A DNA stretch of 64,000 nucleotides from Mycobacterium sp. 852002-10029_SCH5224772 (lineage in GTDB: Bacteria > Actinomycetota > Actinomycetes > Mycobacteriales > Mycobacteriaceae). Shown one piece after another: positions 40,857-51,711 of the stretch. A program made the translations under genes and the position numbers. Positions within the stretch are counted from its first letter, which is position 1. Each line of letters opens with the position of its first letter. The stretch is taken from contig NZ_LZHT01000094.1 of the NCBI RefSeq assembly GCF_001667315.1, positions 58,211 to 122,210 on the forward strand, in the 5' to 3' direction. The notes under the pieces are model-generated. The model was not told where the DNA came from. It saw only the letters and a list, made by a program, of their open reading frames with translations, and searched no databases.

Positions 40857-42323
40857 CTAGCCGGCCGTCGCGCGCGCCGCCCGCAGCCGCTGCACGCTGC
40901 GGTCCCGGCCCAGCAGCTCCAGCGACTCGAACAACGGCGGGCTGATTGTCGTCCCGGTGGCCCCCACCCGGATCGGACCGAACGCCTTGCGCGGTTTGAG
41001 GCCCAGCTTGTCGATCAGCGCGGCCTTGAGGGCGGCCTCGATCTGGGGCGCCGTCCAGTCCGCGACGCCGTCCAGCGCGGCCAGCGCCGCGTCGAGCACC
41101 GTCGCCCCGTCCGGTCGCAGCTCCTTGGCGGCGGCCTTGGGGTCGATCGCGTACTCGTCGTCGTTGAGGAACTTCAGCAGGTCCCAGGCGTCACCGAGCA
41201 CCACGATCCGGGTCTGCACCAAATCGGCGGCGGTGGCGAATCTGGCGTCATCCAATTCGAGGCGATGACCGTGGACGCCGAAATAGTCGCGCAGTCGGGT
41301 GGTGAAGTCCTCGACGGTCAGCATCCGAATGTGCTCGGCGTTGAGCGCATCGGCCTTCTTCTGGTCGAAGCGGGCCGGATTGGAGTTGACGTCGACCACG
41401 TCGAACGCGGCCACCATCTCCTCGAGGCTGAACACATCGTGGTCGTCGGCGATAGCCCAGCCCAACAACGCCAGGTAATTGAGCAGCCCTTCGGGGATGA
41501 AGCCGCGGTCACGGTGGGCGAACAGATTCGACTGCGGGTCACGCTTGGACAGCTTTTTGGTGCCCTCGCCCAATACCGTTGGAAGGTGCGCGAACTGCGG
41601 AACGCGCTCGGCGACACCGATCCGGATCAGGGCCTGATACAGCGCGAGCTGGCGCGGTGTCGACGGCAGCAGGTCTTCGCCGCGCAGCACATGGGTGATC
41701 TTCATCAGCGCGTCGTCACAGGGGTTGACCAAGGTGTACAACGGATCTCCGTTGGCGCGGGTCAACGCGAAGTCGGGCACGGACCCGGCCGTGAAGGTGG
41801 TGGTGCCGCGCACCAGATCGTCCCAGCCGAGATCGTGGTCGGGCATCCGCAGTCGCACCACCGGCTGACGGCCCTCCGCGAGGAACGCGGCGCGCTGGGA
41901 GTCGGTCAGCTGCCGGTCGAAATTGTCGTATCCCAGCTTGGGATTACGCCCCGCGGCCACGTGGCGCGCCTCGACCTCCTCCGGCGTCGAGAAGGCGTAG
42001 TAGGCCTCGCCCGCCTCGACCAGCTTGGCCACCACGTCGCGGTAGATCTCGCTGCGTTGTGACTGGCGGTACGGTTCGTAGGGCCCGCCCACCTCGGGCC
42101 CCTCGTCCCAGTCCAGGCCGAGCCAGCGCAGCGCGTCCAGCAGCGCCAGATAGCTTTCCTCGCTGTCGCGCTGCGCGTCGGTGTCCTCGATGCGAAAGAC
42201 GAAGGTGCCGCCGGTGTGTCGGGCGTAGGCCCAGTTGAACAGGGCGGTGCGGACCATTCCGACGTGCGGAGTGCCGGTGGGCGACGGGCAGAATCGGACG
42301 CGGACTTTGGCTGGTGCAGTCAC
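40857..42323 (-). CDS. gltX: Glutamyl-tRNA synthetase
   Basis: Class I aminoacyl-tRNA synthetase, 488 residues (Rv2992c 490). The HIGH-like motif is in FCPSPTGTPHVGMVRTALFNWAYA near residue 10 and KMSKS corresponds to KLSKRDP in the middle. With no glutaminyl-tRNA synthetase in mycobacteria it is expected to be non-discriminating, charging both tRNA-Glu and tRNA-Gln, which lie next door. The GTG start overlaps the stop of the FAH-family gene (GTGA). Confidence 0.97.
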   Translation of the reverse strand: MTAPAKVRVRFCPSPTGTPHVGMVRTALFNWAYARHTGGTFVFRIEDTDAQRDSEESYLALLDALRWLGLDWDEGPEVGGPYEPYRQSQRSEIYRDVVAKLVEAGEAYYAFSTPEEVEARHVAAGRNPKLGYDNFDRQLTDSQRAAFLAEGRQPVVRLRMPDHDLGWDDLVRGTTTFTAGSVPDFALTRANGDPLYTLVNPCDDALMKITHVLRGEDLLPSTPRQLALYQALIRIGVAERVPQFAHLPTVLGEGTKKLSKRDPQSNLFAHRDRGFIPEGLLNYLALLGWAIADDHDVFSLEEMVAAFDVVDVNSNPARFDQKKADALNAEHIRMLTVEDFTTRLRDYFGVHGHRLELDDARFATAADLVQTRIVVLGDAWDLLKFLNDDEYAIDPKAAAKELRPDGATVLDAALAALDGVADWTAPQIEAALKAALIDKLGLKPRKAFGPIRVGATGTTISPPLFESLELLGRDRSVQRLRAARATAG

Positions 42324-43126
42324 GATTTTCCTTTGCGGACCACGGGATTGGTGAGGGTGCCGATGCCCTCGATGGTGATGGACACGGTGTCGCCGTCCTC
42401 GATGGGACCGACGCCCGCCGGGGTTCCGGTGAGGATGATATCGCCGGGCAGCAAGGTCATCACTGCCGAAATGAACTCGACGATCGAGCCGATGTCGTGG
42501 ATCAGCAACGACGTGCGGCTGCGTTGCTTGACGTCACCGTTGACCTCGGTGCGCAATTCGAGATCGCCCGGGTCCAGCGGCTTGAGGTCGGTGACGATCC
42601 ACGGCCCGACCGGGCAGAAGGTGTCATGCCCCTTGGCCCTGGTCCATTGGCCGTCGGATTTTTGTTGATCGCGCGCCGACACGTCGTTGCCGACGGTGTA
42701 GCCGAGGATGTTCTCCACCGCCTGAGCGGCCGAGATGTCCTTGCAGGGCCGGCCGATCACCACCGCCAGCTCACCCTCGAAATGCACCGGTGATGCGTTG
42801 GCCGGCAAGCGAATCGGTACGTTGGGCCCGATGATGGCGGTATTCGGCTTGAGAAATATCACCGGCTCCGCCGGCGCGGGGCCCGTCATGTCTTTCATCT
42901 CGGCGATGTGATCGGCGTAGTTCTTCCCGACGCACACCACCTTGCTGGCGAGTATCGGGGCGAGCAGCCGGACATCGGCCAACGGCCAGGACCGGCCGGT
43001 GAAGTTCGGCGTGCCGAACGGATGCTCGGCGATCTCACGGGCGATCATCTCGGCTGGGTCGTCGAGTGGGCCTTCGATACTGACGAAGGCGACACCGTCC
43101 GGGCTGGCGATTCGACCAAGGCGCAT
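42320..43126 (-). CDS. Fumarylacetoacetate hydrolase family protein
   Basis: A 268-residue FAH-family hydrolase or decarboxylase, orthologue of Rv2993c. The active-site segment VCVGKNYADHIAEM and the metal ligands in HFEGELAVVIG (Glu-X-Glu) and DVSARDQQ are visible, as is the C-terminal ILTGTPAGVGPI. Members cleave 3-ketoacid C-C bonds in aromatic breakdown or act on oxaloacetate or acylpyruvate. It is translationally coupled to gltX, but the functional link is unclear. Confidence 0.9.
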   Translation of the reverse strand: MRLGRIASPDGVAFVSIEGPLDDPAEMIAREIAEHPFGTPNFTGRSWPLADVRLLAPILASKVVCVGKNYADHIAEMKDMTGPAPAEPVIFLKPNTAIIGPNVPIRLPANASPVHFEGELAVVIGRPCKDISAAQAVENILGYTVGNDVSARDQQKSDGQWTRAKGHDTFCPVGPWIVTDLKPLDPGDLELRTEVNGDVKQRSRTSLLIHDIGSIVEFISAVMTLLPGDIILTGTPAGVGPIEDGDTVSITIEGIGTLTNPVVRKGKS

Positions 43127-43139
43127 TTGGTTGAGCCTA

Positions 43140-43251
43140 GTGACGGCCGCGAGCGCGGCGTAGCCGGGCGTGGCGGGCCGTCACGCTCCACCCCCGTGAC
43201 GGTCGCGAGCGCGGCGTAGCCGGGCGTGGCGGGCCGTCACGCTCCAACCCC
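43140..43251. repeat. Dispersed intergenic repeat, two tandem 56-base copies
   Basis: Units 43140-43195 and 43196-43251 are nearly identical. Each starts GTGACGG and has CCGTCAC 38 bases later, so each can form a hairpin. The core TCGCGAGCGCGGCGTAGCC is shared with 32766, 36077 and 58661. They fill most of the spacer between the divergent FAH-family and MFS genes. Confidence 0.85.
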
Positions 43252-43341
43252 CTCTGGCGACGATTCGGGCCGGGACGGCCCGAAGAGGAGGCTTCGATAT
43301 CCAGCAACGGCACAGGTCCTGCCACTAAATTTCCCGGCGGT

Positions 43342-44679
43342 ATGCGAGCATGGGGGATGCAGACCGACTCGACCGCAACGCCCGAAATCGGGGCGGGCGC
43401 GCGTTGGTCGATCATGATCGTTTCGCTGCTGGCAACGGCGAGTTCGTTCCTCTTCATCAACGGCGTCGCGTTTTTGATCCCGTCGCTGAGAGCCTCGCGC
43501 GGAATCCGGCTGGACGAAGCGGCGCTGCTGGCCTCGATGCCGAGCTGGGGCATGGTGGTGACGCTTTTGATGTGGGGTTATGTGCTGGACCGGGTGGGCG
43601 AACGGGTGGTGATGGCCACAGGCTCGGCGCTGACCGCAGCAGCGGCCTACGCCGCGGCATCCGCGGATTCAATGGTGCTGATTTCCGTGTATCTGTTTCT
43701 CGGCGGCATGGCCGCCGCCAGTTGCAACACCGCTGGCGGGCGACTGGTGTCCGCCTGGTTTCCGCCGCATCAGCGCGGCCTGGCAATGGGTATCCGCCAG
43801 ACCGCGCAGCCCTTGGGAATCGCCTTGGGCGCGATGGTAATCCCCGAACTCGCCGAGCACGGACCGCAGCACGGCCTCAGGTTCACCGCGCTGGCATGCG
43901 CGGTCGGGGCGATAGCGAGCGTGGTCGGAATCGTCGACCCGCCGCGGAAACCGCGCGCGAGCGCGAGCCATCAAGAGCTCGCCAGCCCGTATCGAAAGTC
44001 GTTCACGCTATGGCGGATTCACGCAGTGGCGGGCCTGATGATGATGCCCCAAACGGTGACGGTGACGTTCATGCTGGTGTGGCTGATCAGAAATCTGCAT
44101 TGGTCAGTTGCGGGCGCCGGCGCATTGGTCACGCTGGCCCAGCTGCTGGGCGCGCTCGGCCGGGTTGCCGTGGGCCGCTTGTCCGATCGGGTCGGCTCAC
44201 GGATGCGACCCGTCCGCTACATCGCGGCGGTCGCGGTGTTGACGCTTCTCCTGCTGGCGTGGGCCGACTACATGAATTCGCGGTGGCAGGCGGGACTGAT
44301 GGTGGTCGTCGCGGTGATCGCCGTCCTCGACAACGGGCTGGAGGCCACTGCCATCACGGAATTCGCAGGGCCGTACTGGAGCGGACGCGCCCTGGGCATT
44401 CAGAACACCACCCAGCGCATGATGGCGGCCGCCGGCCCCCCGTTGTTCGGTGCCTTGATCTCGGCCGCGAAATATCCACCGGCATGGATGTTGTGCGCTT
44501 TGTTCCCGTTGGCGGCGGTGCCGCTGGTGCCGACGCGGTTGCTTCCGCCCGGTTTGGAGACGCGGGCCCGGCGGCAAACCGTTCGTCGAGTTCGTTGGTG
44601 GCGGGCCGTTCGATCCCACGGATTGCCCAACAAGGCGGAGCGAGGTTTGCCGCAACGATCCGGTGAGAACTATCAATAG
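43342..44679 (+). CDS. MFS transporter, first of a tandem pair
   Basis: A 445-residue major facilitator with about 12 membrane segments, orthologue of Rv2994. The family motif between segments two and three is WGYVLDRVGERVV; FPPHQRGLAMGIRQTAQPLGIALG is in the first half and VGRLSDRVGSRMRP in the second. The C-terminal 45 residues are arginine-rich and hydrophilic, unlike the following copy. ATGs at 43342 and 43357 are both possible starts. Substrate unknown. The stop abuts the start of a clear paralogue. Confidence 0.9.
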   Translation: MRAWGMQTDSTATPEIGAGARWSIMIVSLLATASSFLFINGVAFLIPSLRASRGIRLDEAALLASMPSWGMVVTLLMWGYVLDRVGERVVMATGSALTAAAAYAAASADSMVLISVYLFLGGMAAASCNTAGGRLVSAWFPPHQRGLAMGIRQTAQPLGIALGAMVIPELAEHGPQHGLRFTALACAVGAIASVVGIVDPPRKPRASASHQELASPYRKSFTLWRIHAVAGLMMMPQTVTVTFMLVWLIRNLHWSVAGAGALVTLAQLLGALGRVAVGRLSDRVGSRMRPVRYIAAVAVLTLLLLAWADYMNSRWQAGLMVVVAVIAVLDNGLEATAITEFAGPYWSGRALGIQNTTQRMMAAAGPPLFGALISAAKYPPAWMLCALFPLAAVPLVPTRLLPPGLETRARRQTVRRVRWWRAVRSHGLPNKAERGLPQRSGENYQ

Positions 44680-45866
44680 GTGCGGACGACATCGACGCGA
44701 CGATGGTTGATGCTGGGAACGGGGCTGATCGCGACGCTGAGCGCGACAGTCTTGATCAACGGCATCGCCTTTCTGATCCCGGCCCTCAACGACGTACGCG
44801 GCATCAACCTGGCCGAAGCGGCGCTGCTCTCAGCCATGCCCAGCTTCGGCATGGTGGTCACGCTGATCGCCTGGGGATACATACTCGACATCGTCGGTGA
44901 GCGAATCGTGCTCACGGCGGGCTTAGCCCTCACCGCGACGGCAGCACTTGCCGCGGCGGCCGTGCCCGAATCCATGCTGATGGAAGGGGCGGCCCTGTTC
45001 GGTGGCGGCATGGCCGCGGCGAGCGCCAATACCGCCAGCGGCCGGCTGGTAACCGGGTGGTTTCCCGCGCAGCAGCGCGGCCTGGCGATGGGGATTCGAC
45101 AGACGGCACAACCGCTGGGAATCGCGTTGGCCGCCTTGGTACTTCCCGAGCTCGGCGAACGCAGCATCTCGGTTGCGATGTTGTTCCCGGCGACGGTGTG
45201 CGCGGTGTCGGCGGTGCTCTGCGCCGTTTGGGTGCGCGACCCCGCACGCCCCGAACGGTCGAGTGCCGACAAGAGTGAGTTGGCCAGCCCGTACCGCGGT
45301 ACGGCGGTGCTGTGGCGAATTCACTTCGCGTCGGCGCTTCTGATGGTGCCGCAGACCGTGGTCTTGACGTTCATGCTGGTCTGGTTGATGAAGAGCCAGC
45401 ATTGGTCGATCGGCACGGCCGGCATCTTGGTGAGCTTCTCGCAACTGTTGAGCGCACTGGGTCGCATCGCCGTCGGCAGATGGTCCGACCGCCTGGGATC
45501 GCGAATGCGCCCGATCCGCATCATCGCGGTGGCCGCCGCCGCGGTGATGATGTTGCTGGCGATCGCCGATCACGCGCACTCGACATTGGCGGTGACGCTG
45601 ATGGTCACCGCGTCGGTAATCACCGTGCTGGACAATGGTTTGGCGTTCACCGCCATTCCGGAAGTGGCCGGGCGCTTTTGGAGCGGGCGCGCGATGGGCG
45701 CTCAGAACACCAGCCAGCGGCTCACAGCCGCGGTCGGGCCGCCGGTATTCGGCGAGGTGATCGACGCGACCGGGTACCCGCTGGCCTTCGCGGTGTGCGG
45801 GCTGTTTGCGCTGCTGGCCTTGCCGGTGGTGCCGTCGGAGGCGCGCTCGCGCGTCGCCACCGGAGG

Positions 45867-45870
<4 letters not shown>
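44680..45870 (+). CDS. MFS transporter, second of a tandem pair
   Basis: A 396-residue MFS transporter closely related to the preceding gene along its length (shared NG[VI]AFLIP, EAALL, GMVVTL, QRGLAMGIRQTAQPLGIAL, SDRLGSRMRP and WSGRAMGAQNTSQR). The GTG start is the base after the previous TAG, so the pair is one transcript and arose by tandem duplication. It lacks the extra C-terminal tail of the first copy. M. tuberculosis has a single gene here. Confidence 0.9.
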
Positions 45871-46877
<1,007 letters not shown>

Positions 46878-46914
46878 CGGCGCCGCTCCTCGTTGTTTCG
46901 GTGTGCGCCGGCGG

Positions 46915-48501
46915 TCACGAGAGGTCAACCACCTCAAGCTTGTTCGCGCCGACGGCAGCGCCGATCTCCGACCGCACGTCACCCGGCACGTCGCGGTCCA
47001 GCCGCAGCAGGATCGTCGCACCCGGGCCCTCGGCATCCTCGGAGAGTTGCGCGGCTTGGATATTCACCCCGGCCGAGCCCAGCAGGGTACCGATCTTGCC
47101 CAGCGCGCCGGGCTGGTCGGCATAGTTGATCACCAGATTGATGCCCCGGGCGCGCAAATCGAAGTTGCGGCCGTTGATCTGCACGATCTTCTCCACCAGC
47201 TGCGGCCCGGACAACGTGCCGGCGACGTTGACCGCGGAGCCGTCGGGCGCCACCGCGCGCACGTCGACCACGCTGCGGTGATTCGGGCTTTCCGAAGCCG
47301 TGCCGAGTTCGGCGGTGATGCCGCGTTCTTCGGCCAGCGCGGGTGCGTTGACGAACGTCACCGGGCCCTCGACGACGGCCGAGAACAAACCGCGCAGAGC
47401 CGAAAGCTTCAGCACCTCAACGTCTTCGGAGGCCAGCTCGCCGCGCACCTGCACGGACAACGACACCGGCGGGCCGTCGGACAGCGTGGCGGCCAGCACC
47501 CCCAGCTTGCGCACCAAATCCAGCCACGGCGCCACCTCTTCGTTGACCACCCCGCCGCCGACGTTGACGGCATCGGGAACGAATTCCCCGGCCAGCGCCA
47601 GCTTCACGCTCGCCGCGACGTCGGTGCCGGCCCGATCCTGGGCCTCCTCGGTGGACGCCCCCAGGTGGGGTGTGACCACCACCTGCGGCAGCTCGAACAG
47701 CGGGCTGTCGGTGCAGGGCTCTTTGGAGAACACGTCGAGGCCGGCCGCACGCACATGGCCGCTGCGCACCGCGTCGGCCAGCGCCGCCTCGTCCACCAGG
47801 CCCCCGCGGGCGGCGTTGACGATGATGACGCCCGGCTTGGTCTTCGCCAGCGCGTCCTTGCCGATCAGCCCGGCCGTTTCGGGCGTCTTCGGCAGGTGCA
47901 CCGAGATGAAATCGGCGCGGGCCAGCAGTTCGTCCAATGTCAACAACTCGATGCCCAGCTGTGCGGCGCGGGCCGGCGACACGTAGGGGTCGTAGGCGAC
48001 CAGGTGCGTGCCGAAGGCGCTGAGCCGCTGGGCAACCAGCTGCCCGATCCTGCCCAGCCCGACGACGCCGACCGTCTTGCCGAAAATCTCGGTGCCCGAG
48101 AACGACGACCGCTTCCAGGTGCGCTCGTGTAGCGAGGCATCGGCGGCCGGGATCTGGCGGGCCGCGGACAGCATCAGCGCCAGCGCGTGTTCGGCGGCAC
48201 TGTGGATGTTCGACGTCGGCGCGTTGACCACCAGCACGCCGCGCTCGGTGGCGGCGTTCACGTCGACGTTGTCCAGGCCTACCCCGGCGCGGGCGACGAT
48301 CTTCAGCTTGGGCGCCGCCGCCAGGACCTCGGCGTCGACGGTGGTGGCCGAGCGCACCAGCAGCGCGTCAGCCTCCGGCACGGCCGCCAGCAGCTTCTCC
48401 CGATCGGGCCCGTCTACCCAGCGCACCTCGACCTGGTCGCCCAGGGCCGCGACGGTTGATTCAGCGAGCTTGTCGGCAATAAGTACAACAGGCAGATTCA
48501 C
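46915..48501 (-). CDS. serA: D-3-phosphoglycerate dehydrogenase
   Basis: First enzyme of serine synthesis, the long 528-residue form (Rv2996c 528). The NAD domain shows VGVVGLGRIGQLVAQRL near 145-165; the catalytic Arg, Glu and His are in NAARGGLVDEAAL and TPHLGASTEEAQ. The C-terminal part has the intervening (ASB) domain and an ACT domain (LVINYADQPGALGKIGTLLG) for serine feedback. The GTG start is 29 bases from the divergent FAD gene. Confidence 0.97.
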   Translation of the reverse strand: MNLPVVLIADKLAESTVAALGDQVEVRWVDGPDREKLLAAVPEADALLVRSATTVDAEVLAAAPKLKIVARAGVGLDNVDVNAATERGVLVVNAPTSNIHSAAEHALALMLSAARQIPAADASLHERTWKRSSFSGTEIFGKTVGVVGLGRIGQLVAQRLSAFGTHLVAYDPYVSPARAAQLGIELLTLDELLARADFISVHLPKTPETAGLIGKDALAKTKPGVIIVNAARGGLVDEAALADAVRSGHVRAAGLDVFSKEPCTDSPLFELPQVVVTPHLGASTEEAQDRAGTDVAASVKLALAGEFVPDAVNVGGGVVNEEVAPWLDLVRKLGVLAATLSDGPPVSLSVQVRGELASEDVEVLKLSALRGLFSAVVEGPVTFVNAPALAEERGITAELGTASESPNHRSVVDVRAVAPDGSAVNVAGTLSGPQLVEKIVQINGRNFDLRARGINLVINYADQPGALGKIGTLLGSAGVNIQAAQLSEDAEGPGATILLRLDRDVPGDVRSEIGAAVGANKLEVVDLS

Positions 48502-48530
48502 CCGGCCAGCCTATCGGCTGTAATTGACGG

Positions 48531-49958
48531 GTGGACGTCACCATCGTCGGCAGCGGACCCAACGGGCTGACCGCTGCCGTAATCTGCGCCCGGGCCGGCC
48601 TGAAAGTGCAGGTCGTCGAAGCTCAACCGACGTTTGGCGGGGGTGCGCGCACCGCACCCGACCCGGATTCTGCGGGAGTCTTGCACGACATCTGCTCGGC
48701 GGTGCACCCGTTGGCGCTGGCGTCGCCGTTCTTCGCCGAATTCGACCTGCCCGCGCGCGGCGTGCGATTGGCGGTGCCCGACATTTCCTACGCCAACCCG
48801 CTACCGGGTCGCCCGGCGGCCATCGCCTACCGCGACCTGGACCGCACCTGTGCCGAATTGGAGCGCGGCGCCTCCTTCAAACGCCTGCTCGGCCCGTTGG
48901 TCGAGCGCTCCGACGAAGTGGTGGGCCTGCTGCTGGGCGACAAACGGTCGGTGCCGAACTCTGTGCCGTCGGCGCTGCACCTCGGGCTGCGGATGCTGGC
49001 CCAAGGCACCCCGGCATGGGGGTCGCTGGCCGGCGAAGATGCCCGCGCCCTGTTCACCGGCGTTGCCGCCCATATCATTTCGCGGATGCCGTCATTGACG
49101 GCGGCCGGTGCCGGGATGATGCTGGCCACTCTCGCGCACTCGGTGGGCTGGCCGATTCCGGTGGGCGGCAGCCAGGCGATCACCGACGCGCTGATCGCCG
49201 ACCTGCGCGCGCACGGCGGTGAGCTGACGGCGGGCACCGAGGTCACCGAACCGCCGAGCGGAGTGGTCGCTTTCGACACGGCGCCGACCGCACTGCTGCC
49301 GATCTACGGCGAGCACCTCCCGGCGCGCTATGCCAAAGCGTTGCGGCGCTACACGTTTGGGCCCGGTGTCGCCAAGGTCGACTTCGTGCTGGGCGACGAG
49401 ATCCCGTGGTCGGATCCCCGGCTGCGGCAGGCCTCGACCCTGCACCTCGGGGGCACCCGAGCGCAGATGGCTCGCGCCGAGGCCGACATCGCCGCCGGCC
49501 GGCACGCGCAGTGGCCGATGGTGCTGGCCGCCTCCCCGCACATTGCGGACCCGGGCCGCATCGACGCCGCCGGACGCCGCCCGTTCTGGAGCTACGCCCA
49601 CGTGCCGTCGGGCTCCACCGTCGATCCGACGGAAGCGGTGACCGCGGTCGTGGAGCGGTTCGCGCCCGGCTTCCGCGACGTCGTGGTGGCGGCGCGCGCG
49701 ATACCCGCCGCGCGGTTGTGCGAGCACAACGCCAACTATGTGGGCGGCGACATCGGGATGGGCGGCAATTCGGCCTGGCGGGCGATCGCCGGACCGACGC
49801 CGCGGCTAAACCCTTGGCGCACACCCATTCCCAAGGTGTACCTGTGTTCGGCGGCCACGCCGCCGGGCGGCGGCGTGCACGGCATGGCCGGCTACTACGC
49901 CGCGCGTACGTTGTTGCGCCGCGAATTCGGCCTCGGCATGCCTAAGCTGGCACCGTGA
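48531..49958 (+). CDS. FAD-dependent phytoene-desaturase-like oxidoreductase
   Basis: A 475-residue flavoprotein of the phytoene desaturase/amine oxidase superfamily, orthologue of Rv2997. The dinucleotide motif is VTIVGSGPNGLTAAVICARAGLKVQVVEA at the N-terminus and the C-terminal FAD contact is TPIPKVYLCSAATPPGGGVHGMAGYYAART. No carotenoid synthesis genes are nearby, so another lipid substrate is possible. It shares a 4-base overlap (GTGA) with the WrbA gene and is divergent from serA. Confidence 0.89.
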   Translation: MDVTIVGSGPNGLTAAVICARAGLKVQVVEAQPTFGGGARTAPDPDSAGVLHDICSAVHPLALASPFFAEFDLPARGVRLAVPDISYANPLPGRPAAIAYRDLDRTCAELERGASFKRLLGPLVERSDEVVGLLLGDKRSVPNSVPSALHLGLRMLAQGTPAWGSLAGEDARALFTGVAAHIISRMPSLTAAGAGMMLATLAHSVGWPIPVGGSQAITDALIADLRAHGGELTAGTEVTEPPSGVVAFDTAPTALLPIYGEHLPARYAKALRRYTFGPGVAKVDFVLGDEIPWSDPRLRQASTLHLGGTRAQMARAEADIAAGRHAQWPMVLAASPHIADPGRIDAAGRRPFWSYAHVPSGSTVDPTEAVTAVVERFAPGFRDVVVAARAIPAARLCEHNANYVGGDIGMGGNSAWRAIAGPTPRLNPWRTPIPKVYLCSAATPPGGGVHGMAGYYAARTLLRREFGLGMPKLAP

Positions 49959-50557
49959 CCAAGCTTGCGATCATCTACTACTCGGCCACCGGCCATAACA
50001 CCACGATGGCGCAGCGCGTCGCCGCGGCGGCCGAATCCGCGGGGGCCGACGTCCGCCTGCGCCACGTCGCCGAAACCCAGGACCCCGCCTCATTCGCCCA
50101 CAACCCGGCGTGGACGGCGAACTACGAGGCGACCAAGGACCTTCCGGTGGCCAGTGGCGACGACATCGTCTGGGCCGACGCGGTGATCTTCGGTTCACCG
50201 ACCCGGTTCGGCTCTCCGGCAGCGCAATTGCGCGCGTTCCTCGACTCGCTGGGCGGGCTGTGGGCGCAGGGCAAGCTCGCCGACAAGGTGTACGCGGGCT
50301 TCACGTCGTCCAACACCGTGCACGGCGGTCAGGAAACCACCCTGCTCTCGCTGTACATCACGCTGATCCATTTCGGCGGCATCATCGTGCCCCCGGGCTA
50401 CACCGATCCGTGCAAGTTCATCGACGGCAATCCGTACGGGGTCAGTCTGGTGGCCACCCACGACAACATCCACGAATTCGACGAGCCTACTGCAGCCGCG
50501 CTGGAGCACCTGGCCCGCCGGGTGGTCGCGACGGCCGACCGCCTCACGGCGTCCTGA
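49955..50557 (+). CDS. NAD(P)H:quinone oxidoreductase, WrbA-type flavodoxin
   Basis: A 200-residue WrbA/flavodoxin-fold protein that reduces quinones by two electrons through FMN. The phosphate loop is IIYYSATGHNTTMAQRVAAAAE near the N-terminus; FGSPTRFGSPAAQLRAFLDSLGGLWAQG and FTSSNTVHGGQETTLLSLYITLIHFGGIIVPPGY are WrbA signatures. It is translationally coupled to the FAD oxidoreductase. M. tuberculosis has unrelated genes (Rv2998-Rv3000) here, as I recall. Confidence 0.91.
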   Translation: MTKLAIIYYSATGHNTTMAQRVAAAAESAGADVRLRHVAETQDPASFAHNPAWTANYEATKDLPVASGDDIVWADAVIFGSPTRFGSPAAQLRAFLDSLGGLWAQGKLADKVYAGFTSSNTVHGGQETTLLSLYITLIHFGGIIVPPGYTDPCKFIDGNPYGVSLVATHDNIHEFDEPTAAALEHLARRVVATADRLTAS

Positions 50558-50578
50558 ACCACTTGCTGTCCTGAACCA

Positions 50579-50636
50579 CCGAGCGTGCACTCACGGCGAA
50601 AAAATCGCCGAAAGTTCGCCCTGAGTGCACGCTCGG
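50579..50636. terminator. Bidirectional terminator-like hairpin between wrbA-type gene and ilvC
   Basis: A perfect 15-base inverted repeat (CCGAGCGTGCACTCA against TGAGTGCACGCTCGG) has a 28-base spacer that holds a second small hairpin (GGCGA/TCGCC around an A run). It sits between two convergent genes, ending 10 bases from the ilvC stop. There is no good U tract, so it may act as a roadblock or a Rho-aided terminator. Confidence 0.65.
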
Positions 50637-50646
50637 CGCGAAGAAC

Positions 50647-51678
50647 CTAGGCCGTCTCGGTGATCGGCCGGTCGACCCAGCTCATCAGGTCGCGCAGCTT
50701 CTTGCCGGTGACCTCGATGGGGTGCTCGGCGTTCTCCTTGCGCAGCTGCTCGAGTTGCTTGTTGCCGCCCTCGACGTTGGCGACCAGCTTCTTGACGAAG
50801 TCGCCGTTCTGGATGTCGCGCAGGATCTCCCGCATCCGGTCCTTGGTGCCGGCGTCGATGACGCGCGGCCCCGACAGGTACCCGCCGAACTCCGCGGTGT
50901 CGGACACCGAGTAGTTCATCCGGGCGATACCACCTTCATACATCAGGTCGACGATCAGCTTGAGCTCGTGCAGCACCTCGAAGTACGCCATCTCCGGCGG
51001 GTAGCCCGCCTCGACCATCACGTCGAAGCCGGTCTTCACCAATTCCTCTGTGCCACCGCATAAGACGGCCTGCTCACCGAAAAGGTCGGTTTCGGTCTCG
51101 TCCTTGAAGGTGGTCTTGATGACGCCGGCGCGGGTACCGCCGATGGCCTTGGCGTAGGACAAGGCGAGCGCCTCACCCTTGCCCGACGGGTCCTGGTCGA
51201 CCGCGATCAGGCAGGGCACGCCCTTGCCGTCGACGAACTGGCGACGCACCAGGTGGCCGGGGCCCTTGGGGGCGACCATCGCGATGGTGACGTCGGCGGG
51301 CGGCTTGATCAGGTCGAAGTGGATGTTGAGGCCGTGGCCGAAAAATAATGCGTCACCGGGCTTCAGGTTGGGCTCGATGTCGCCTGCGAAGATGTCGGCC
51401 TGCGCGGTGTCGGGCGCCAGCAGCATGATCACGTCGGCCCACTTGGCGACTTCGGCCGGGGTGTCGACGTCCAGGCCCTGCTCGGAAACCTTGGCGCGGG
51501 ACTTCGAACCCTCCTTCAGACCCACCTTCACCTGCACGCCGGAGTCGCGCAGGCTCAGCGAGTGCGCGTGCCCTTGGCTGCCGTATCCGATGACCCCGAC
51601 TTTGCGACCCTGGATGATGGTCAGGTCCGCATCGTCGTCGTAGAACATCGGCAATGTCTCCCCAGACGGGTTAGCCAC
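50647..51678 (-). CDS. ilvC: Ketol-acid reductoisomerase
   Basis: Second common enzyme of valine and isoleucine synthesis; isomerises and reduces acetohydroxy acids with NADPH and Mg. Class I, 343 residues. The cofactor motif is VGVIGYGSQGHAHSLSLRDSG; metal ligands are in KTTFKDETETDLFGEQAVLCGG and AYFEVLHELKLIVDLMYEGG. The GTG start has AAGGAGA 8 bases upstream; an internal Met (MFYDDD) is where the M. tuberculosis protein begins. Last gene of ilvBNC, 33 bases after ilvN. Confidence 0.97.
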   Translation of the reverse strand: MANPSGETLPMFYDDDADLTIIQGRKVGVIGYGSQGHAHSLSLRDSGVQVKVGLKEGSKSRAKVSEQGLDVDTPAEVAKWADVIMLLAPDTAQADIFAGDIEPNLKPGDALFFGHGLNIHFDLIKPPADVTIAMVAPKGPGHLVRRQFVDGKGVPCLIAVDQDPSGKGEALALSYAKAIGGTRAGVIKTTFKDETETDLFGEQAVLCGGTEELVKTGFDVMVEAGYPPEMAYFEVLHELKLIVDLMYEGGIARMNYSVSDTAEFGGYLSGPRVIDAGTKDRMREILRDIQNGDFVKKLVANVEGGNKQLEQLRKENAEHPIEVTGKKLRDLMSWVDRPITETA

Positions 51679-51711
51679 TTCACTATCTCCTTCTTGTTTT
51701 GCGCTGAAAAC

